Shown piece by piece: positions 1 to 11,795 of a stretch of DNA of 64,000 nt (position 1 is its first letter; every line of letters begins with the position of its first letter). Position numbers and translations under genes: made by a program. The DNA is from Bubalus kerabau. Its lineage: Eukaryota; Chordata; Mammalia; Artiodactyla; Bovidae. The stretch spans positions 25,867,501 through 25,931,500 of the forward strand of contig NC_073634.1 in the NCBI RefSeq assembly GCF_029407905.1, written 5' to 3'. The notes beneath the pieces were generated by a model. It had not been told where the DNA came from, did not search any database, and saw nothing but the letters and a program-made list of their open reading frames with translations.

Positions 1-16
1 AAAGAAATAAAAATAA

Positions 17-145
17 GATCCCCTGGAGGGGGGCATGGCAACTCCCTCTAGTATTCTTGCCTGAAGAATCCCAGAGGAGCCTGGTGGGCTACAAGGCATA
101 GGGTCACAAAGAGTCAGATATGACTGAAGTGACTTAGCAAGCATT
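17..145 (+). mobile_element. Bov-tA/BovA SINE, 3' part
   Basis: This holds the BovA half of a Bov-tA SINE without its tRNA-like head. Landmarks in order are the 'gatcccctggag' block, the 'agtattcttgcctg' block, 'gagcctggtgggctac' and the terminal 'gtcacaaagagtcag' motif. The tail runs into a CA/TG microsatellite. The 5' edge is near the window start, so truncation or an earlier break cannot be separated. Confidence 0.8.
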
Positions 146-192
146 CACGAGCGCGTGCGTGTGTGCACGTGTGCGCACACACACACACACAG
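146..192. repeat. TG/CA microsatellite
   Basis: An alternating purine-pyrimidine tract of GCGTG and TGTG units passes into a (CA)n run ending near 191. It directly follows the SINE tail, a common site for microsatellite growth. Confidence 0.8.
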
Positions 193-242
193 ATAATTAA
201 AAAAAAAAAACAACTTTTTGAAGGTTTTTACTGATGTGTTCA

Positions 243-455
243 TGGGCTTCCCAGATGGCTCAGTGGTAAAGAATCTGCCTATCAAGCAGGAGATGTGGTT
301 CTGTCCCTGGGCTGGAAAGATTTCCTGGAGAAGGATCAACCCCATCCAGTTTTTTTCTTGCCTGGGAAATCCCATGGACAGAGGAGCCTAGAGGGCTACA
401 GTCCCTGGGGTTGCAAAGAGACAGGCATGACTTAGAGACTGAACAACAAAAACAT
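243..455 (+). mobile_element. Bov-tA SINE
   Basis: Full-length Bov-tA with a tRNA-derived head ('gggcttcccagatggctcag', then a B-box-like 'ggttctgtccctgg'), the BovA block ('cccatggacagaggagcct') and the end 'gttgcaaagagacag'. It has decayed with small changes. The tail is short and A-rich. Confidence 0.88.
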
Positions 456-1314
456 GCTTAATCCCAGATGAGTTAACAAGATGGTAGCCCCACTTTGTAA
501 AAAGTACTATGACTACATTACCAAACACAACTGATACCCATCTATCTGAGAACCACTGAAGAAAAGAGAAAGCAGTGAGATGAAGTCTTGATAAAGTTGA
601 ATGATTAGAGACTGGGGATGGGTACAAGTGAGGAATTCATATTAACTTTCATGTCATTGGCTCTGATGGCCATTTCTGTCATTGGCTAAGAGGAGAGATT
701 TTTGGCTCTGCATCTTTATTATTGGAATGAAAGTCAATTGTACTCATCTCATTTTATTAGTGTCTGTCACCTGCAAAGTCTATCCCAGATGATTAGTGAA
801 AAGTTGGGGTTAGAATAGCTCCCTGCATGACAGAAGAGATAATGTTAGAACTTAGATTTTCTAATTTCTAGTCCATGATACAGTCTCATAAATCACAGGT
901 GATAATTTATATGCATCTTATACTATATATATATATTTATATATATTTCCCTCTATGTATATTGTTGCTCCACTGTCAGCTTAATTTAACAATGAAAGAA
1001 AGCATGCTAAACTCACTGTAGTGATTTTTTATTTTGATAGTCTAAATATTTGCCCATTTGTTGCCAAATCTTTCATGATTCAAGAAGTTTAGTATTAGCA
1101 CCCAAACTCTGGATAGTATTAAATGTTTGTTCCTCATATGATTTTAAAGAGGTACCACATACACACTAGCATAGTATTGGTATTTGCTGATTTTTAATGG
1201 TACTATTGAAATTTTTAAAAATGTGTTACAGATTTAATACTAACTTGATATCTTTTTTAATGCCTGGATGATGGTAGCATTCTCTGCAATGTGTATTTTA
1301 ATATTAAGTGTAAG
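456..1314. other. Unassigned AT-rich sequence
   Basis: No gene or repeat family recognised. A (TA)n-rich patch lies near 922-948. The small open frames here are short and carry no recognisable domain. Confidence 0.5.
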
Positions 1315-1450
1315 GGACTTCCCTGGTGGTTTGGTTTTTAAAACTCTTGGGTTCCAGTGCAGGGGCCATGGATTTGATCCCTGGTCAGGGAACTATCCCA
1401 CATGCCATGTGGCACAGCCAAAATATATGTGTGTGTGTGTGTGTGTGTAA
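1315..1450 (+). mobile_element. CHR-type tRNA-derived SINE with (TG)n tail
   Basis: The head 'gggacttccctggtggt', the block 'gatttgatccctggtcaggg' and the body 'cccacatgccatgtggcaca' match the short cetartiodactyl CHR SINE class. The tail became a (TG)n microsatellite at about 1426-1448. Its body differs from the BovB-derived Bov-tA body, so it is probably an L1-mobilised family. Confidence 0.75.
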
Positions 1451-1539
1451 AAAACTGGGCAGTATACAGGGGCAGGAAGGTCCAAAAAATGCAATGGTCT
1501 GTTTTGTTATTATTCCTATACTTAATTTTACATAAAATA

Positions 1540-2188
1540 ATGGGAAATAGATGGGGAAACAGTGGAAACAGTGTCAGACTTTATTTTTCTGGGCTCCAAA
1601 ATCACTGCAGATGGTGACTGCAGCCATGAAATTAAAAGACACTTACTCCTTGGAAGGAAAGTTACGACCAACCTAGATAGCATATTCAAAAACAGAGACA
1701 TTACTTTGCCAACAAAGGTTCGTCTAGTCAAGGCTATGGTTTTTCCTGTGGTCATGTATGGATGTGGGAGTTGGACCGTGAAGAAGGCTGAGCACCGAAG
1801 AATTGATGCTTTTGAACTGTGGTGTTGGAGAAGACTCTTGAGAGTCCCTTGGCCTGCAAGGAGATCCAACCAGTCCATTCTGAAGGAGATCAGCCCTGGG
1901 ATTTCTTTGGAAGGAATGATGCTAAAGCTGAAACTCCAGTACTTTGTCCACCTCATGCGAAGACTTGACTCATTGGAAAAGACTCTGATGCTGGGAGGGA
2001 TTGGGGGCAAGAGGAGAAGGGGACGACAGAGGATGAGATGGCTGGATGGCATCATGGACTCGATGGACGTGAGTCTGAGTGAACTCCGGGAGTTGGTGAT
2101 GGACAGGGAGGCCTGGCGTGCTGCGATTCATGGGGTCTCAGAGAGTTGGACACGACTGAGCGACTGATCTGATCTGATCTGATCTGAA
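1540..2188 (+). mobile_element. BovB LINE, 3' end (about 650 bp)
   Basis: A 5'-truncated BovB (RTE clade) carries the C-terminal part of the endonuclease/reverse-transcriptase ORF. A 201-codon frame (1562-2167) reads from the motif [11 protein letters not shown] through [14 protein letters not shown] to the usual end SWTRLSD and is unbroken. Upstream reverse-transcriptase catalytic motifs are absent, so it cannot act alone. The element ends in a simple tail of GATCT units (about 2163-2187) where most copies here end in GAACT units. No target-site duplication was found. Confidence 0.92.
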
Positions 2189-2244
2189 ATATATTTTTAG
2201 TGAAATTATTAAAATGTCCCTTCATTTGTCAAAATGAGAAACAA

Positions 2245-2415
2245 GCTGGAATAGTAGAAAGGACTTGGGCATGGGTCCAGACACCGATACCCAGAGGTGG
2301 GGCCTTGGTCTAATCACTTACTGCTCTCTGTGTGTAAGTTTCCTCAGCTTTAAGATGATGGGAATGACTAGTCTCTAAAAATCCCTTCTAGTTCTACAAT
2401 TCTGGGATTCTAGAT
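2245..2415 (+). mobile_element. MIR-like ancient SINE
   Basis: The order 'ggacttgggc', 'taatcacttactgctctctg', 'gtttcctcagctttaagatg' and 'cccttctagttctacaattc' follows the mammalian MIR consensus at low identity. An old copy, with approximate edges. Confidence 0.6.
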
Positions 2416-4117
2416 TTTATCCACTGAGCATCTGCATAGTGTTTAATAGAAATGTGGTTTAATCTGGGAACATCTTTTACCATCTATAACATATTTTGCC
2501 AAGTCCTTGACGTTAATTTTACCATAGACATCAGATGCTCCTTCCCAGAGTTTACTCTGCATTTTATCAAAGGGACATCAGTTATACTTGTGTCTGGAAT
2601 AGTATCAATACGACTCAAAAAAATATGCCAGGTTTGTTAACATTACCATTAAGTGACTTTTAAATTAAGGTTGTCCATACTATCAGTGATACAGTTCAGT
2701 GCTATTTTACTATTAGAAATTACATAAACTTCTCATTTACATTTTTATCCTTATAGTATTTATTGCAAAATAAAAGTACTTTTGTTGAAGGCATAATACT
2801 TTTTCTAAATAAACACGGATTCAAAAAGAGTTCTGTGACCTACATATTAACTTATTAATTGAATAAATATACTGCTGTTTCATTTCTTCTAATAAGCAAT
2901 ATTCCCTCACTAATAATTTTAACTGTATCATTAATGTAGAAACTTGCTTCTTTCTACTGGAAGTTTTATTTTTATGATTTTTCTAGCTTTAAGAAGTATG
3001 TCGTTTGGGCCACAGAATTCCCCCAGTTTTAATTTACTTGAAGTCAAGGAGATGGAATAATTTTTTTTCTATCTTTGCTTTTACTATTTGCTAAGAATAT
3101 AGCTCATTAGAAGAAAAAGTGCATCTTTCCATGGTTAATTATTAAGCCAGTGCAAATCTTTGATTCCAAAGGGAACAAAGGATAATAAAAAAAAAGAAGC
3201 AAACAAATAACCTAATAGACCCAGTACACTTCACTGCTACACTTTGAGTCTCTGTTTTCCAATGAGCAGATGATGGTGGGGAATGGATGGTGTAGTGATT
3301 ACTTTGTGAAATGTACTGAAAATTATTTGAGATAACAACAGGCAGCTCTTGACCCATAGTTATAGTTATTGAGAAATGCCCATTATTTCATGATTGATTT
3401 AATATGCAGAATAAAGTTACACATAAGAGGGTTCCCTATGCCCCTGCTATTTTATGACTGCATGTTAGAAACACATTCATTTTGTTTTATCTCTGCTTTC
3501 TCCTTTATAGTGAGACACACAAATGTCATTAAGCATTTTGGGCTTCCCAGGACTGTCTTCTTTCCTTTTGCTTCTGGTACTGTATTGTTGGTCATCATTG
3601 GTTGTATGTTTTCAGTAGCTGGGGATCAAGTGTTGATTTTCTCTCCCAGTATATTAATAATTTAGACTTTTCAAAGGAGCTTTCTATAGTAGCCTTTTTA
3701 ATTAGCCTTGTTTCTATTTCTTCTTAGAAACCCTTGATTTCTCCATAAAGAAAACTTAAAAATGTCATCAAACATGTATCCTTACAAAAAAAAATAGACA
3801 ATATTTTGCAAAATAAATGCTGGCAAGCATAATGGAAGTCTGTACCACCTTTCTCTGATTCCTCTTCCACACTGTATCACTGTCTTCACCAATTCCTTCA
3901 TCCCAGCTCATGTCTGGCCTCAGCCTGTCTGTACTGAGTGCCTCTCTCAGCCACCTGGGGTCTTCTACTCCCTCAGAGTTGTGTCTGCTGTGCTGGTGCT
4001 TCAAGAATCCAGGTACCTCATGGAGTGAGGTTGAGGCAATAGACAGAGGGAAGGGGAGTAAATATATCCATTTGCATTGTACTTTTCAAAAGTAAAAAAA
4101 AAAAAAATCCTTCTAAT
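2416..4117. other. Unassigned AT-rich sequence
   Basis: No repeat family or exon recognised. The longest open frame (3369-3665, 98 codons, +) is hydrophobic and low-complexity, with no known motif and no CpG or promoter context. I treat it as chance. Confidence 0.5.
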
Positions 4118-4337
4118 GATGAAGTGACAGTGTTAGTCACTCAGTTGTGTCTGACTCTTTGTGACCCCAGGGACTCTAGCCCACCAGGTTCCTCTGTCCA
4201 TGGAATTCTCCAGGCAAGAATATTGAAGTGGGTAGCCACTCCCTTCTCCAGGGGATCTCCAGGCAATCCAACTCAGGGATTGAATCCCAGTCTCCCACAA
4301 TGCAGGCAGATTCTTTACCATCTGAGCCACCTCCTAT
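4118..4337 (-). mobile_element. Bov-tA SINE
   Basis: Reverse-oriented Bov-tA. On the plus strand it reads from the terminal motif 'tcactcagttgtgtctgac' through 'tggaattctccaggcaagaa' to the tRNA-like head complement 'gattctttaccatctgagcc'. The tail side lies at about 4118, after an A-run at 4095-4107. Confidence 0.87.
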
Positions 4338-4374
4338 TGGCTTATTAGATCACTTTGTGGTCTGGCTGGGGCAG

Positions 4375-4530
4375 GAACTACCATCTCCATGGTAAAGACA
4401 CCTAAGACTCATAAGGGTTAAATGACCGCATAAGGTCATGCAGGTTGGAAGCATTCCAAGTTAGTTTTAGCTCGTATCTTCTGAATGCAGCTTCAGGATT
4501 CTTTCCACTACTTCATGCCAACAATCTATT
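4375..4530 (-). mobile_element. MIR-like ancient SINE
   Basis: The plus strand shows 'ggttaaatgaccgcataagg' followed by 'tcatgcaggttggaagc', consistent with the reversed MIR core ('gttaagtaacttgcccaagg' region). Strongly diverged. Confidence 0.5.
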
Positions 4531-5490
4531 TTGGGAATACTATCAGTGATGTCTGAACTTGTCTTTGGGAAATCCCGTCATTCACTCAGGCAGTTTGTGA
4601 GGAGCTTTGGTTATGGAAAAAAAAAAAAGGAGAGAAATCTTAAAACTTTGCTATGATGACAACTAAGAATGTTAACAGCCTATTATAATAAGACATAAGG
4701 ATTTAGGAAGGTATGTATAACCACACTATATGACCTGAAAAGCAGAGTGATTAATATTGCTGAAAGTTTCCACTATGGAAAACATGAGTTGAATAAAAGC
4801 AGTGGACAGGTCATCAGCTCATTCTGTTTCTGAGATAGGTAAATTTTCTTCCATGAATGCAGGATAAAAGGATGAGATTGTCACTGATTTTCATTCCACA
4901 CAAATTGCATAGTACCAGTTGTGGAAGACAAGGTGCTAAAATGCCTTGAGAAGTGCAATGAAAGAGGTATGATTTTGGACTTTGGATCAATGATCCAATG
5001 AGTTTAGATTCAGGGGGATTTGTAGGGTTGTGGCTAAAATTAAATGAAATAAGAAAAAAAAGTTGTTACACAGTGCATTGAACATGTGCTAAAAACAATT
5101 TAGTAAATTGTTTCCATGCTGTCAGATGAATGAGTCTGTTGGCCTGAAACAGGCTGCCAGATATTTCTCCAGCAAAGATGGGCTTATTGAGGATCAGCAG
5201 AGAACTGCAATTTGAGGTCTGCAACCATAGCAGTTCCCTTAGGGCAAAGGAAGGAGAATACTTTTTTAGAGAGAAGGGCTTTAGTAAACAGAGTCCATGG
5301 CTTTTCATTGGTTGAGTCCTTGCTGGGAAAAAAGAGGAGACTTTATTCTTCCTGTTGGACTCTGCTATCACCACACAGAGTGTGAGCTTCCCCTCCTGGT
5401 TTCTCAACTCTATTTAATTGAAATTTTTGTTTATTAATTTCTTACAAGGTCAAAGAATTCAGAAAATGCTTCTGGATTTGGGGGTGGGGG
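4531..5490. other. Unassigned sequence
   Basis: Nothing recognised except short A-runs. A minus-strand open frame (5066-5407, 113 codons) has no recognisable domain or gene context. Confidence 0.45.
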
Positions 5491-5692
5491 ATAAAAGACC
5501 CTGATGCTGGGGAAGATTGAAGACAGGAAGAGAAGGGGATGACAGAGGATGAGATGGCAGGATGGCATCACCACTCAATGGACACGAGTTTGAGCAAACT
5601 CCAGGAGATGGTGAAGGACAAGGAAGCCTGGCATGCTGCCATCCATGGGGTCGCGAAGAGTCAGACATGACTTAGTGACTGAAAACCAACAG
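5491..5692 (+). mobile_element. BovB 3'-terminal fragment
   Basis: About 200 bp of the BovB 3' end, from 'aaaagaccctgatgctgggg' through 'gacagaggatgagatggc' to 'gtcgcgaagagtcagacatg'. It is 5'-truncated and encodes only the last residues of the BovB ORF. Confidence 0.88.
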
Positions 5693-5938
5693 GAGCTTAA
5701 TAGTTCACAACAGTCAAAATTAGTTATTTTACCAATAAATAAGCTGGCAACATATTTGAAAATTTTTCTTTAAATTTGCCTTTGTAAAAGTAGTTCTAAG
5801 CCATAGACTACATTGGAATTATTTAAGAGGTAAGGCAGGCAACAAACAAAATATCAAGGCATACTTCAGACCAATTAAATCTGAATTTCTAAGGATGGGT
5901 CAGGAGATATATATATTTAAGCTGACCAGGTGATTCTA

Positions 5939-6127
5939 GGGCTTCCCTTGCAGCTTAGCTGGTAAAAAATCCACCTGCAATGCTGGAGACTCTGCTTCGA
6001 TTCCTGGGTTGGGAAGATCCCTTGAAGAATGGAATCGCTACCCACTCCAGTATTTTGGCCCAGAAAGTCCATGGATTGTATATCCACGCTGTTGCAGAGT
6101 CCAGCATGACTAAGTGACTTTCACTTT
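5939..6127 (+). mobile_element. Bov-tA SINE with 12-bp target-site duplication
   Basis: The tRNA-like head 'gggcttcccttgcagcttag' and BovA body are complete. A perfect repeat 'caggtgattcta' sits at 5927-5938 and 6128-6139, defining both edges. Internal changes show moderate age. Confidence 0.9.
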
Positions 6128-6139
6128 CAGGTGATTCTA

Positions 6140-6719
6140 ACCCATGGCCATAGTTGAGAAATGTAAGTTTGTTAGGTAATTTAATCACAGAGTCTCTTTT
6201 GATGACCACGATTGATGTGTGTCTATTTCAGGGTCAGTGATAAAGCCCTTCTTTTTCTTCTCATAATCCCTCAGTTTCCTGAAGAGGATCTGGCAGACAC
6301 ATCAGTCTGCAATGTCCCTTGAAATGGTAAGTGACCTGGAAAAGTAATTGGAGATCTGGTCTGAGCTGAAGCCTTGCAGCTGAGAGGAGGAAACAAATGT
6401 AGAAGCTTCTCAGTGTTTGACTGCAAGTCGCCATGACTGTGACTTTTTTCTTGTCTCTCTGAATCCTTTCCTTCCTGCCTTTTCTCATTATTTACCTTAT
6501 TACTCTGTGTCTTTTAAGTTTCTTGTTTGTGTTCCTTAATTTTTTTCTTTCACTTTCTCTTCTCAGAGAAAACATACTTGCTTCAGTGTAAGAAAAGTGA
6601 GTGGACATACATCTGTTATAATGCCGGCAAGTTCTACCAGCTTCACTTTGATTTTTTGCTCCATAACCAGTTTGGAATGGCTTAGATTTTTTTTTTTAAT
6701 TACTAGATTACCACAGTAA
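6140..6719. other. Unassigned sequence
   Basis: Single-copy-looking sequence with a CT-rich patch near 6440-6570. No domain in the 75-codon minus-strand frame at 6261-6488. Confidence 0.45.
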
Positions 6720-7740
6720 TACAATTTAGCTTTTGTATTAATGTGTGTCAGGAATACTTATCCAATGTTAATTGGTTAAATCTTAATGGTTATCCAATGT
6801 GTTGGTGTATGGTTATTCAACGTAATCTCTTAATATCATTTTACTTCTGTAGAATCAGTAGTAATGTCCTCATCTTCAGTCCTCATTTTAGTAATTGTTC
6901 TCTTTTTACTTAGTTCATCTGCTGCTGCTGCTGCTAAGTCTCTTCAGTTGTGTCCGACTCTGTGCGACCCCATAGACGGAAGGCCACCAGACTCCCCTGT
7001 CCTTGGGATTCTCCAGGCAAGAACACTGGAGTGGGTTGCCATTTCCTTCTCCAGTGCATGAAAGTGAAAAGTGAAAGTGAAGTCGCTCAGTCGTGTCCGA
7101 CTCTTAGTGACCCCATGGACTGCAGCCTACCAGGCTCTTCCATCCATGGGATTTTCCAGGCAAGAGTACTGGAGTGGGATGCCATTGCCTTCTCCGAGTT
7201 AAGTATTTGTCAATTTTGTTGGTCTTTTCAAAGAACCAACTTTAAGTTTCAATAATTTCCTCTATTATTTTCTGTTCTTTACTTCATTGATTTCTACTCC
7301 TTCACTATCTCTGCTCTAACTTTCATTACTTCCTTTGTTCTGCAGTGGGGTTTAGTTTATTCTTTTTTATCTGGTTCCCTAAGTTGTAAACTTAGGTTTT
7401 TGACTTGAGACCTTTCTTGTTTTTTTTAAGTGTAAACACTTTTAGCTATAAACTTCCCCATTAAGCACTGCTTTTGCTATGTCCTTTAAGTTTTGGCAAA
7501 TTGTATTTTCATTTTCATTCATCTCTAAATATTTTCTAATTTCACTTATAAGTTTTCCTTTGACCCACTGCCTCTTTAATGTGTTGCTGAATTTCCAAAA
7601 ATTGTGAAATTTCCAGATTTACCTCTTATTGATTTCTGTCTTCCATTCTGGTCAGAAAATATATTTTATGTGAACTCTATCTTTCATATCTATTGATACT
7701 TTAACTTTTAATGTGTTAGTCTCTTAAAACATACAGAAAA
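6720..7740 (-). mobile_element. Old L1 fragment (ORF2 linker region), split by Bov-A2
   Basis: On the plus strand the blocks 'ggttatccaatgtgttggtg', 'cttttcaaagaaccaac', 'gctataaacttccccattaa' and 'ccattctggtcagaaaat' appear in the same order as in the younger L1 at 61.3-61.9 kb. This places the fragment between the endonuclease and reverse transcriptase regions of ORF2. No frame survives. The Bov-A2 at 6919-7197 interrupts it. Confidence 0.8.
6919..7197 (-). mobile_element. Bov-A2 dimeric SINE
   Basis: Two BovA monomers in tandem, read on the minus strand. Plus-strand landmarks are a (CTG)n edge, 'tcttcagttgtgtccgactc', a linker 'gtgaaaagtgaaagtgaag', then a second 'tcgctcagtcgtgtccgact'. 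It sits inside the old L1, so it is younger than that element. Confidence 0.92.
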
Positions 7741-7744
7741 CAAA

Positions 7745-8490
7745 AAGTGTTGTTACAATTTCACAGTTGTTACAATAATGCAAGCTTTTATACTCGCCCT
7801 TATTTTCTCTTATTGCAATCTTAATTTTGCCTTATAGTTTTGAGTTACTATCTAGTGTCCCATCATTTCACTCTGCAGGTGTTGGCTTGAGCCTTACTTG
7901 TGGATTGGGTCTAGTGGTAGCAGAGTCCCTCAACTTCTCTTTTATCTGGGAATATCTTAAAGTCTCTCTTAATTTGAGAAAGCCTTTAATAGCTGACTCC
8001 CAAAAAGAGAAAAAGAGAAGAATGAAATGGGGGGAGGGCAGTGGGCCTGTACATCCCCTGGAGAATCACTTCAGCTAGAGGGGGAGGAGCTGTCAGAAAT
8101 GGGAGGAAGTGCAACAGAAGTAGCCACCATCACTTTGTCTATACATCCCTATGACCAGAAACAGCAATCAACAGGCAGAACACAGATCCCCAGTGACTGG
8201 AGGACAAGGTTGGTTTTTCCCAGCCTGGTTCCCACAAGCTGTGTGCAAGTTGCTCTAGAACACGTGCGTGGCTGCCTGAGTGGGAGATGAGGAGCTACTA
8301 CTGTACCAAGAGCTGAAATAGACTGCAGTAAACCACAGTTTACCGTCCATACCTTCTCCTGGGTCTTGCATGCCTTCAATAGACTCTAGAATTTCAAAAT
8401 AGTCACACCAGACAGATTTGGCCAGGGTTGCGGTCTATATGGGGAGACAGATTCCTGGTACTTCTTATTCTGCCATTCTTCCCAGAATGC
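7745..8490 (-). mobile_element. Probable 5' part of the same old L1
   Basis: The plus-strand blocks 'gttggcttgagccttacttg', 'tctgggaatatcttaaagtc' and 'cttattctgccattcttccc' resemble reversed ORF1/5' regions of old mammalian L1. The 8040-8300 segment is less certain and could come from another repeat. No frame is retained. Confidence 0.45.
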
Positions 8491-9662
8491 CATGAATGGC
8501 TAATTTTTTATCCTCTCGATGAGAACCATTTTCTATTAATTAACTCAGCTTTCTAAAACATTATTAATCTGGAATCCCAAGGAAGAAAACTTTTCAAGAA
8601 AGATTTCTGATCATCTTAAAAGGCTTTGTTCAACCTTCATTGTCCAAAGTAAAGTACATTTTGGACAACAAAATTCACAATAGATCTTTAGCTTTTCCCC
8701 TGCAATACAATCTGTTCAAATTCAATACTCATATGCAAGCATTATGCACTATAGTTGGTCACAAATAGCTTTAAATCACATTTACTTCTTTTAATGTTTA
8801 TGTTTATGTCAATATCAGCGTCTAAGTGATACAGTTTTTCTTCTCTTTACCTCAAAAATAAAACTTAATATCAATTCCAGACACCTCTTGACTCTTCCAG
8901 CTCATGTTGAGGCTGTACATGAAAGGGGAATATATTTTTATTTCAATAGAGAGTTTTACTAAGTATGCAACTCCATTTTTCAATCCACATTGAATGAAAC
9001 ATCTATGCACTTAATAGTTCATTTATTCATATATAGTATCAGTTCTTTTTACCATTAGGACTTTCTAAGTTTTCAGCACAGTCTAGTGATTCTGATTTGA
9101 GAGAAAACTTTAATCAATTACTAATTGACTGGTTAGGTAAAAGTTAACATGTTAGTTTCTGGGAATACAACAGTAAGTTAGTTATAGATTCTTTCTTAAG
9201 AAGCCTTCAGATTATTGGGTAGAAGATGTTGGATCAGAGGGAAAAGACATACATAATCAATTATATTTAAGTATAGTAAGTGCAGTAGTAGAAAGTACAG
9301 AAGGGGTGGATAACAAATACTGCTTGGAGGAGTCATAAAAGGACATTACAGAGATGAAACCCAATCTCAGCCTTGATAATTAGGAGTTTACTAGGCAAAG
9401 TAGATGGGGACAGTAAAATAAGTGAACAGCATATGCAATGACATATAGGCATGTTCAAAGATGTGAAACTCAAATGGAAAAATCAGGGTTTTTATAAGAG
9501 AAAAGCAATCAGGGTAGATTTTGAAAAATTTACTAAAAGCCAATTTTGAAGGGTTTTATATTCTGAACCAAAGACACTGGACTCAATTCTGTAGATAATA
9601 GAACAGTAAAGGGAATTTTAAAATTGGAGAGTGATTTGTGAATATTTGTTTATCAAGAAGTA
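8491..9662. other. Unassigned AT-rich sequence
   Basis: No recognisable gene, SINE or LINE. Confidence 0.5.
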
Positions 9663-9888
9663 GAACTGACTCATTTGAAAAGACCCTGATGCTGGGATAG
9701 ATTGAAGGAGGGAGGAGAAGGGGACGACAGAGGATGAGATGGCTGGATGGCATCACCGACTCCATGGACATGAGTTTGAGTCAACTCCGGGAGTTGGTGA
9801 TGGACAGGGAAGCCTGGTGTGCTGCAGTCCATGGGGTCACAATGAGTCGGACATGACTGAGTGACTGAACTGAATTGAAATGAATTTC
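9663..9888 (+). mobile_element. BovB 3'-terminal fragment
   Basis: A 5'-truncated BovB end of about 225 bp. It starts at 'ctgactcatttgaaaagacc', passes 'gacagaggatgagatggctg' and ends in degenerate GAACT/GAATT units. Confidence 0.9.
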
Positions 9889-10534
9889 TAATAGTACACA
9901 GAGGATTAATTAGTAGCTAGTAGCAGACCCAAGAAAGAAATGTTCTCAGCCTTGGAAAGAAGATAGAGAAGAGGATTAATACTTGAGAGACTTTCATGAA
10001 ATATAATTGAATGAATTTGCCATTGGTTTGCTTTACATTTTGAATGGGTTTGCTTAGGAGAAAGTTAACTTTGAAGTAAGGTCACTGGAGGTAACTAATT
10101 GGTCACTATACATTCAGGCATGGAGTTTGAGAGAGAGTTGAAATAATGTGGATGTATGAGCTAAAGCAGAAAGTTCAAATGGAAAGTTAAGTTATCCAAG
10201 GGCAAAGCTCTAATGGTAGGTTTCCATTCCAGACATTAGCTAGGTATTATCTTTAGTAGACTCTCCTTGTTCAGAGTTTAGTAGGATTTCTGCAGGTGTG
10301 ACTGAATGAATTATCCTTTGACATCATATTTTATACCCCTTTTGACTTTCTGAAAAAGAATAACCCAAATTGAGAGTATATATTTATATATTATACTCTT
10401 TTATTTTAAAAAAGATTAATGAATTAGCACAGCAACAATATTTCTTAATAATGATAAAATTGCTTAATTATTAAAAAATATTCACTAGAAGAGAGGTACA
10501 ATGGTAGAGATTATATTAACAGTCCTTTAAAGTA
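9889..10534. other. Unassigned AT-rich sequence
   Basis: Nothing recognised. A TA-rich patch lies near 10375-10400. Confidence 0.5.
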
Positions 10535-10635
10535 AGAATAATTCATAATCTCACATTACAGGTGAAGTACATGAAGCTTGGAGAGTTTAATAACTGGGAT
10601 TCAAACTCAGGTTCCAAAGCTCTAGATTCCATGCT
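10535..10635 (-). mobile_element. MIR ancient SINE
   Basis: The plus strand reads 'cacattacaggtgaagtaca' then 'gggattcaaactcaggttcc', the reversed MIR core and tRNA-like B-box complement. A diverged but clear order of blocks. Confidence 0.65.
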
Positions 10636-10790
10636 CTAAACCAGTGATTTTAAAGTATTACTGATGCCTAGATCTATCTCCAGAGAGTTTTACTTAATTG
10701 CCTCAAATGAGGCTCAGGCATTGGTCCTAAAAGCTCCCTTGGCAATTCTAATTGCAGCCAGAGATACACACCAGTGCTTTAAACTTTGTC
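10636..10790 (+). mobile_element. MER5-like hAT (Charlie) MITE
   Basis: The short non-autonomous DNA element begins near 'aaccagtgattttaaag' and ends near 'accagtgctttaaac', which are rough inverted ends. The interior 'gaggctcaggcattggtcc' and 'aaaagctcccttggcaattc' matches the MER5 type. It lies end to end with the MIR. Confidence 0.6.
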
Positions 10791-11589
10791 AGTTCATTGC
10801 CTCCTTTTTGGAAGATAGTACCACATTGCACTAGTATCTGAATGGCTCCCCCTGGAGTTCAACCTACCTAGTGCCCTCTGGAGTTGTACAGAGTAGCAGC
10901 TGTGCTTCAACACACATTCACCCTCTGAAAAATGCTTCAAACCCATGAGTTTCAATAATTAACTGGAACTACTTTTACATAAAGACTTCCAGAGTTGGAA
11001 AAGTTTTTTACCTCTTTTATGATTATATGATAGTTTTTAAGAACTTAAGAGATCCTATATACATATCAAGAATTACTACAGTCAAAAAGAAACTACTACC
11101 ATCAATATATTTATTTGATTGATTATAAGTATAATCTATCAGTAGAGCCACAGATCCAGAAATAGGCAGGATTCTTTAATTTTTGAAATGGAGAGCAATG
11201 CCATGGTGTTACTATGCAGGGTGCAGTTGTTGGGGCAAGACAGGAATGATGTAGCCTTTGAAGGAGGGGAGTTAGAACAAAGTGTCATCCTCAGTTCTTA
11301 CAGTTTCTTACTCCTTTTGAAAACCTTTAGCTTCATTTACTCCTGGGAGGACTTCACAAAGCTCCTGACCAACTAGAATTGGTCTAGAAATATACTGGAA
11401 AACAACATGACAAAATCAAGGGAGGGTTAGGATAGAGGTAGGCCAAGAGTCTAGACAGAATAATCCTGCTGTAATGTCAGGAAGATGTGCTGGCATCCTC
11501 AGATGCCATCCTGGACATTCCTGAATGGAGACAGTGGGAACGGAACCAGAGCGACAAAAACGTTAGCTCTTACGGAAAGAGAATTGGCA
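10791..11589. other. Unassigned sequence
   Basis: No recognisable repeat. A 62-codon frame at 11188-11376 has no domain. Confidence 0.5.
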
Positions 11590-11760
11590 CTAAAGACAGT
11601 CCAATCTAGCCTGATACTTCATTAGCTATGTGACCTTGGGAAAAATAATTAACCTTTCTGAATTGCAATTTGCTCTTCTATAAAAGGAGGTGGTGGTACT
11701 TCCCTCCCAGGTTTTATGTGAATACCTGAATGTGAAAAGTACCCAGCTCAGAGCCTCTTT
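11590..11760 (+). mobile_element. MIR ancient SINE
   Basis: The MIR core 'agctatgtgaccttggg' followed by 'aattaacctttctgaattgc' and the 3' segment 'aagtacccagctcagagcct'. Typical MIR block order and divergence. Confidence 0.8.
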
Positions 11761-11795
11761 TATTGATTTCTCCACCACAGTGGCCTCAGGTGAAG

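Noticed and set aside
243..330. tRNA gene
   Set aside because: The tRNA-like head belongs to a Bov-tA SINE. It continues into the BovA body and has no intact cloverleaf end. The same applies to the other Bov-tA heads.
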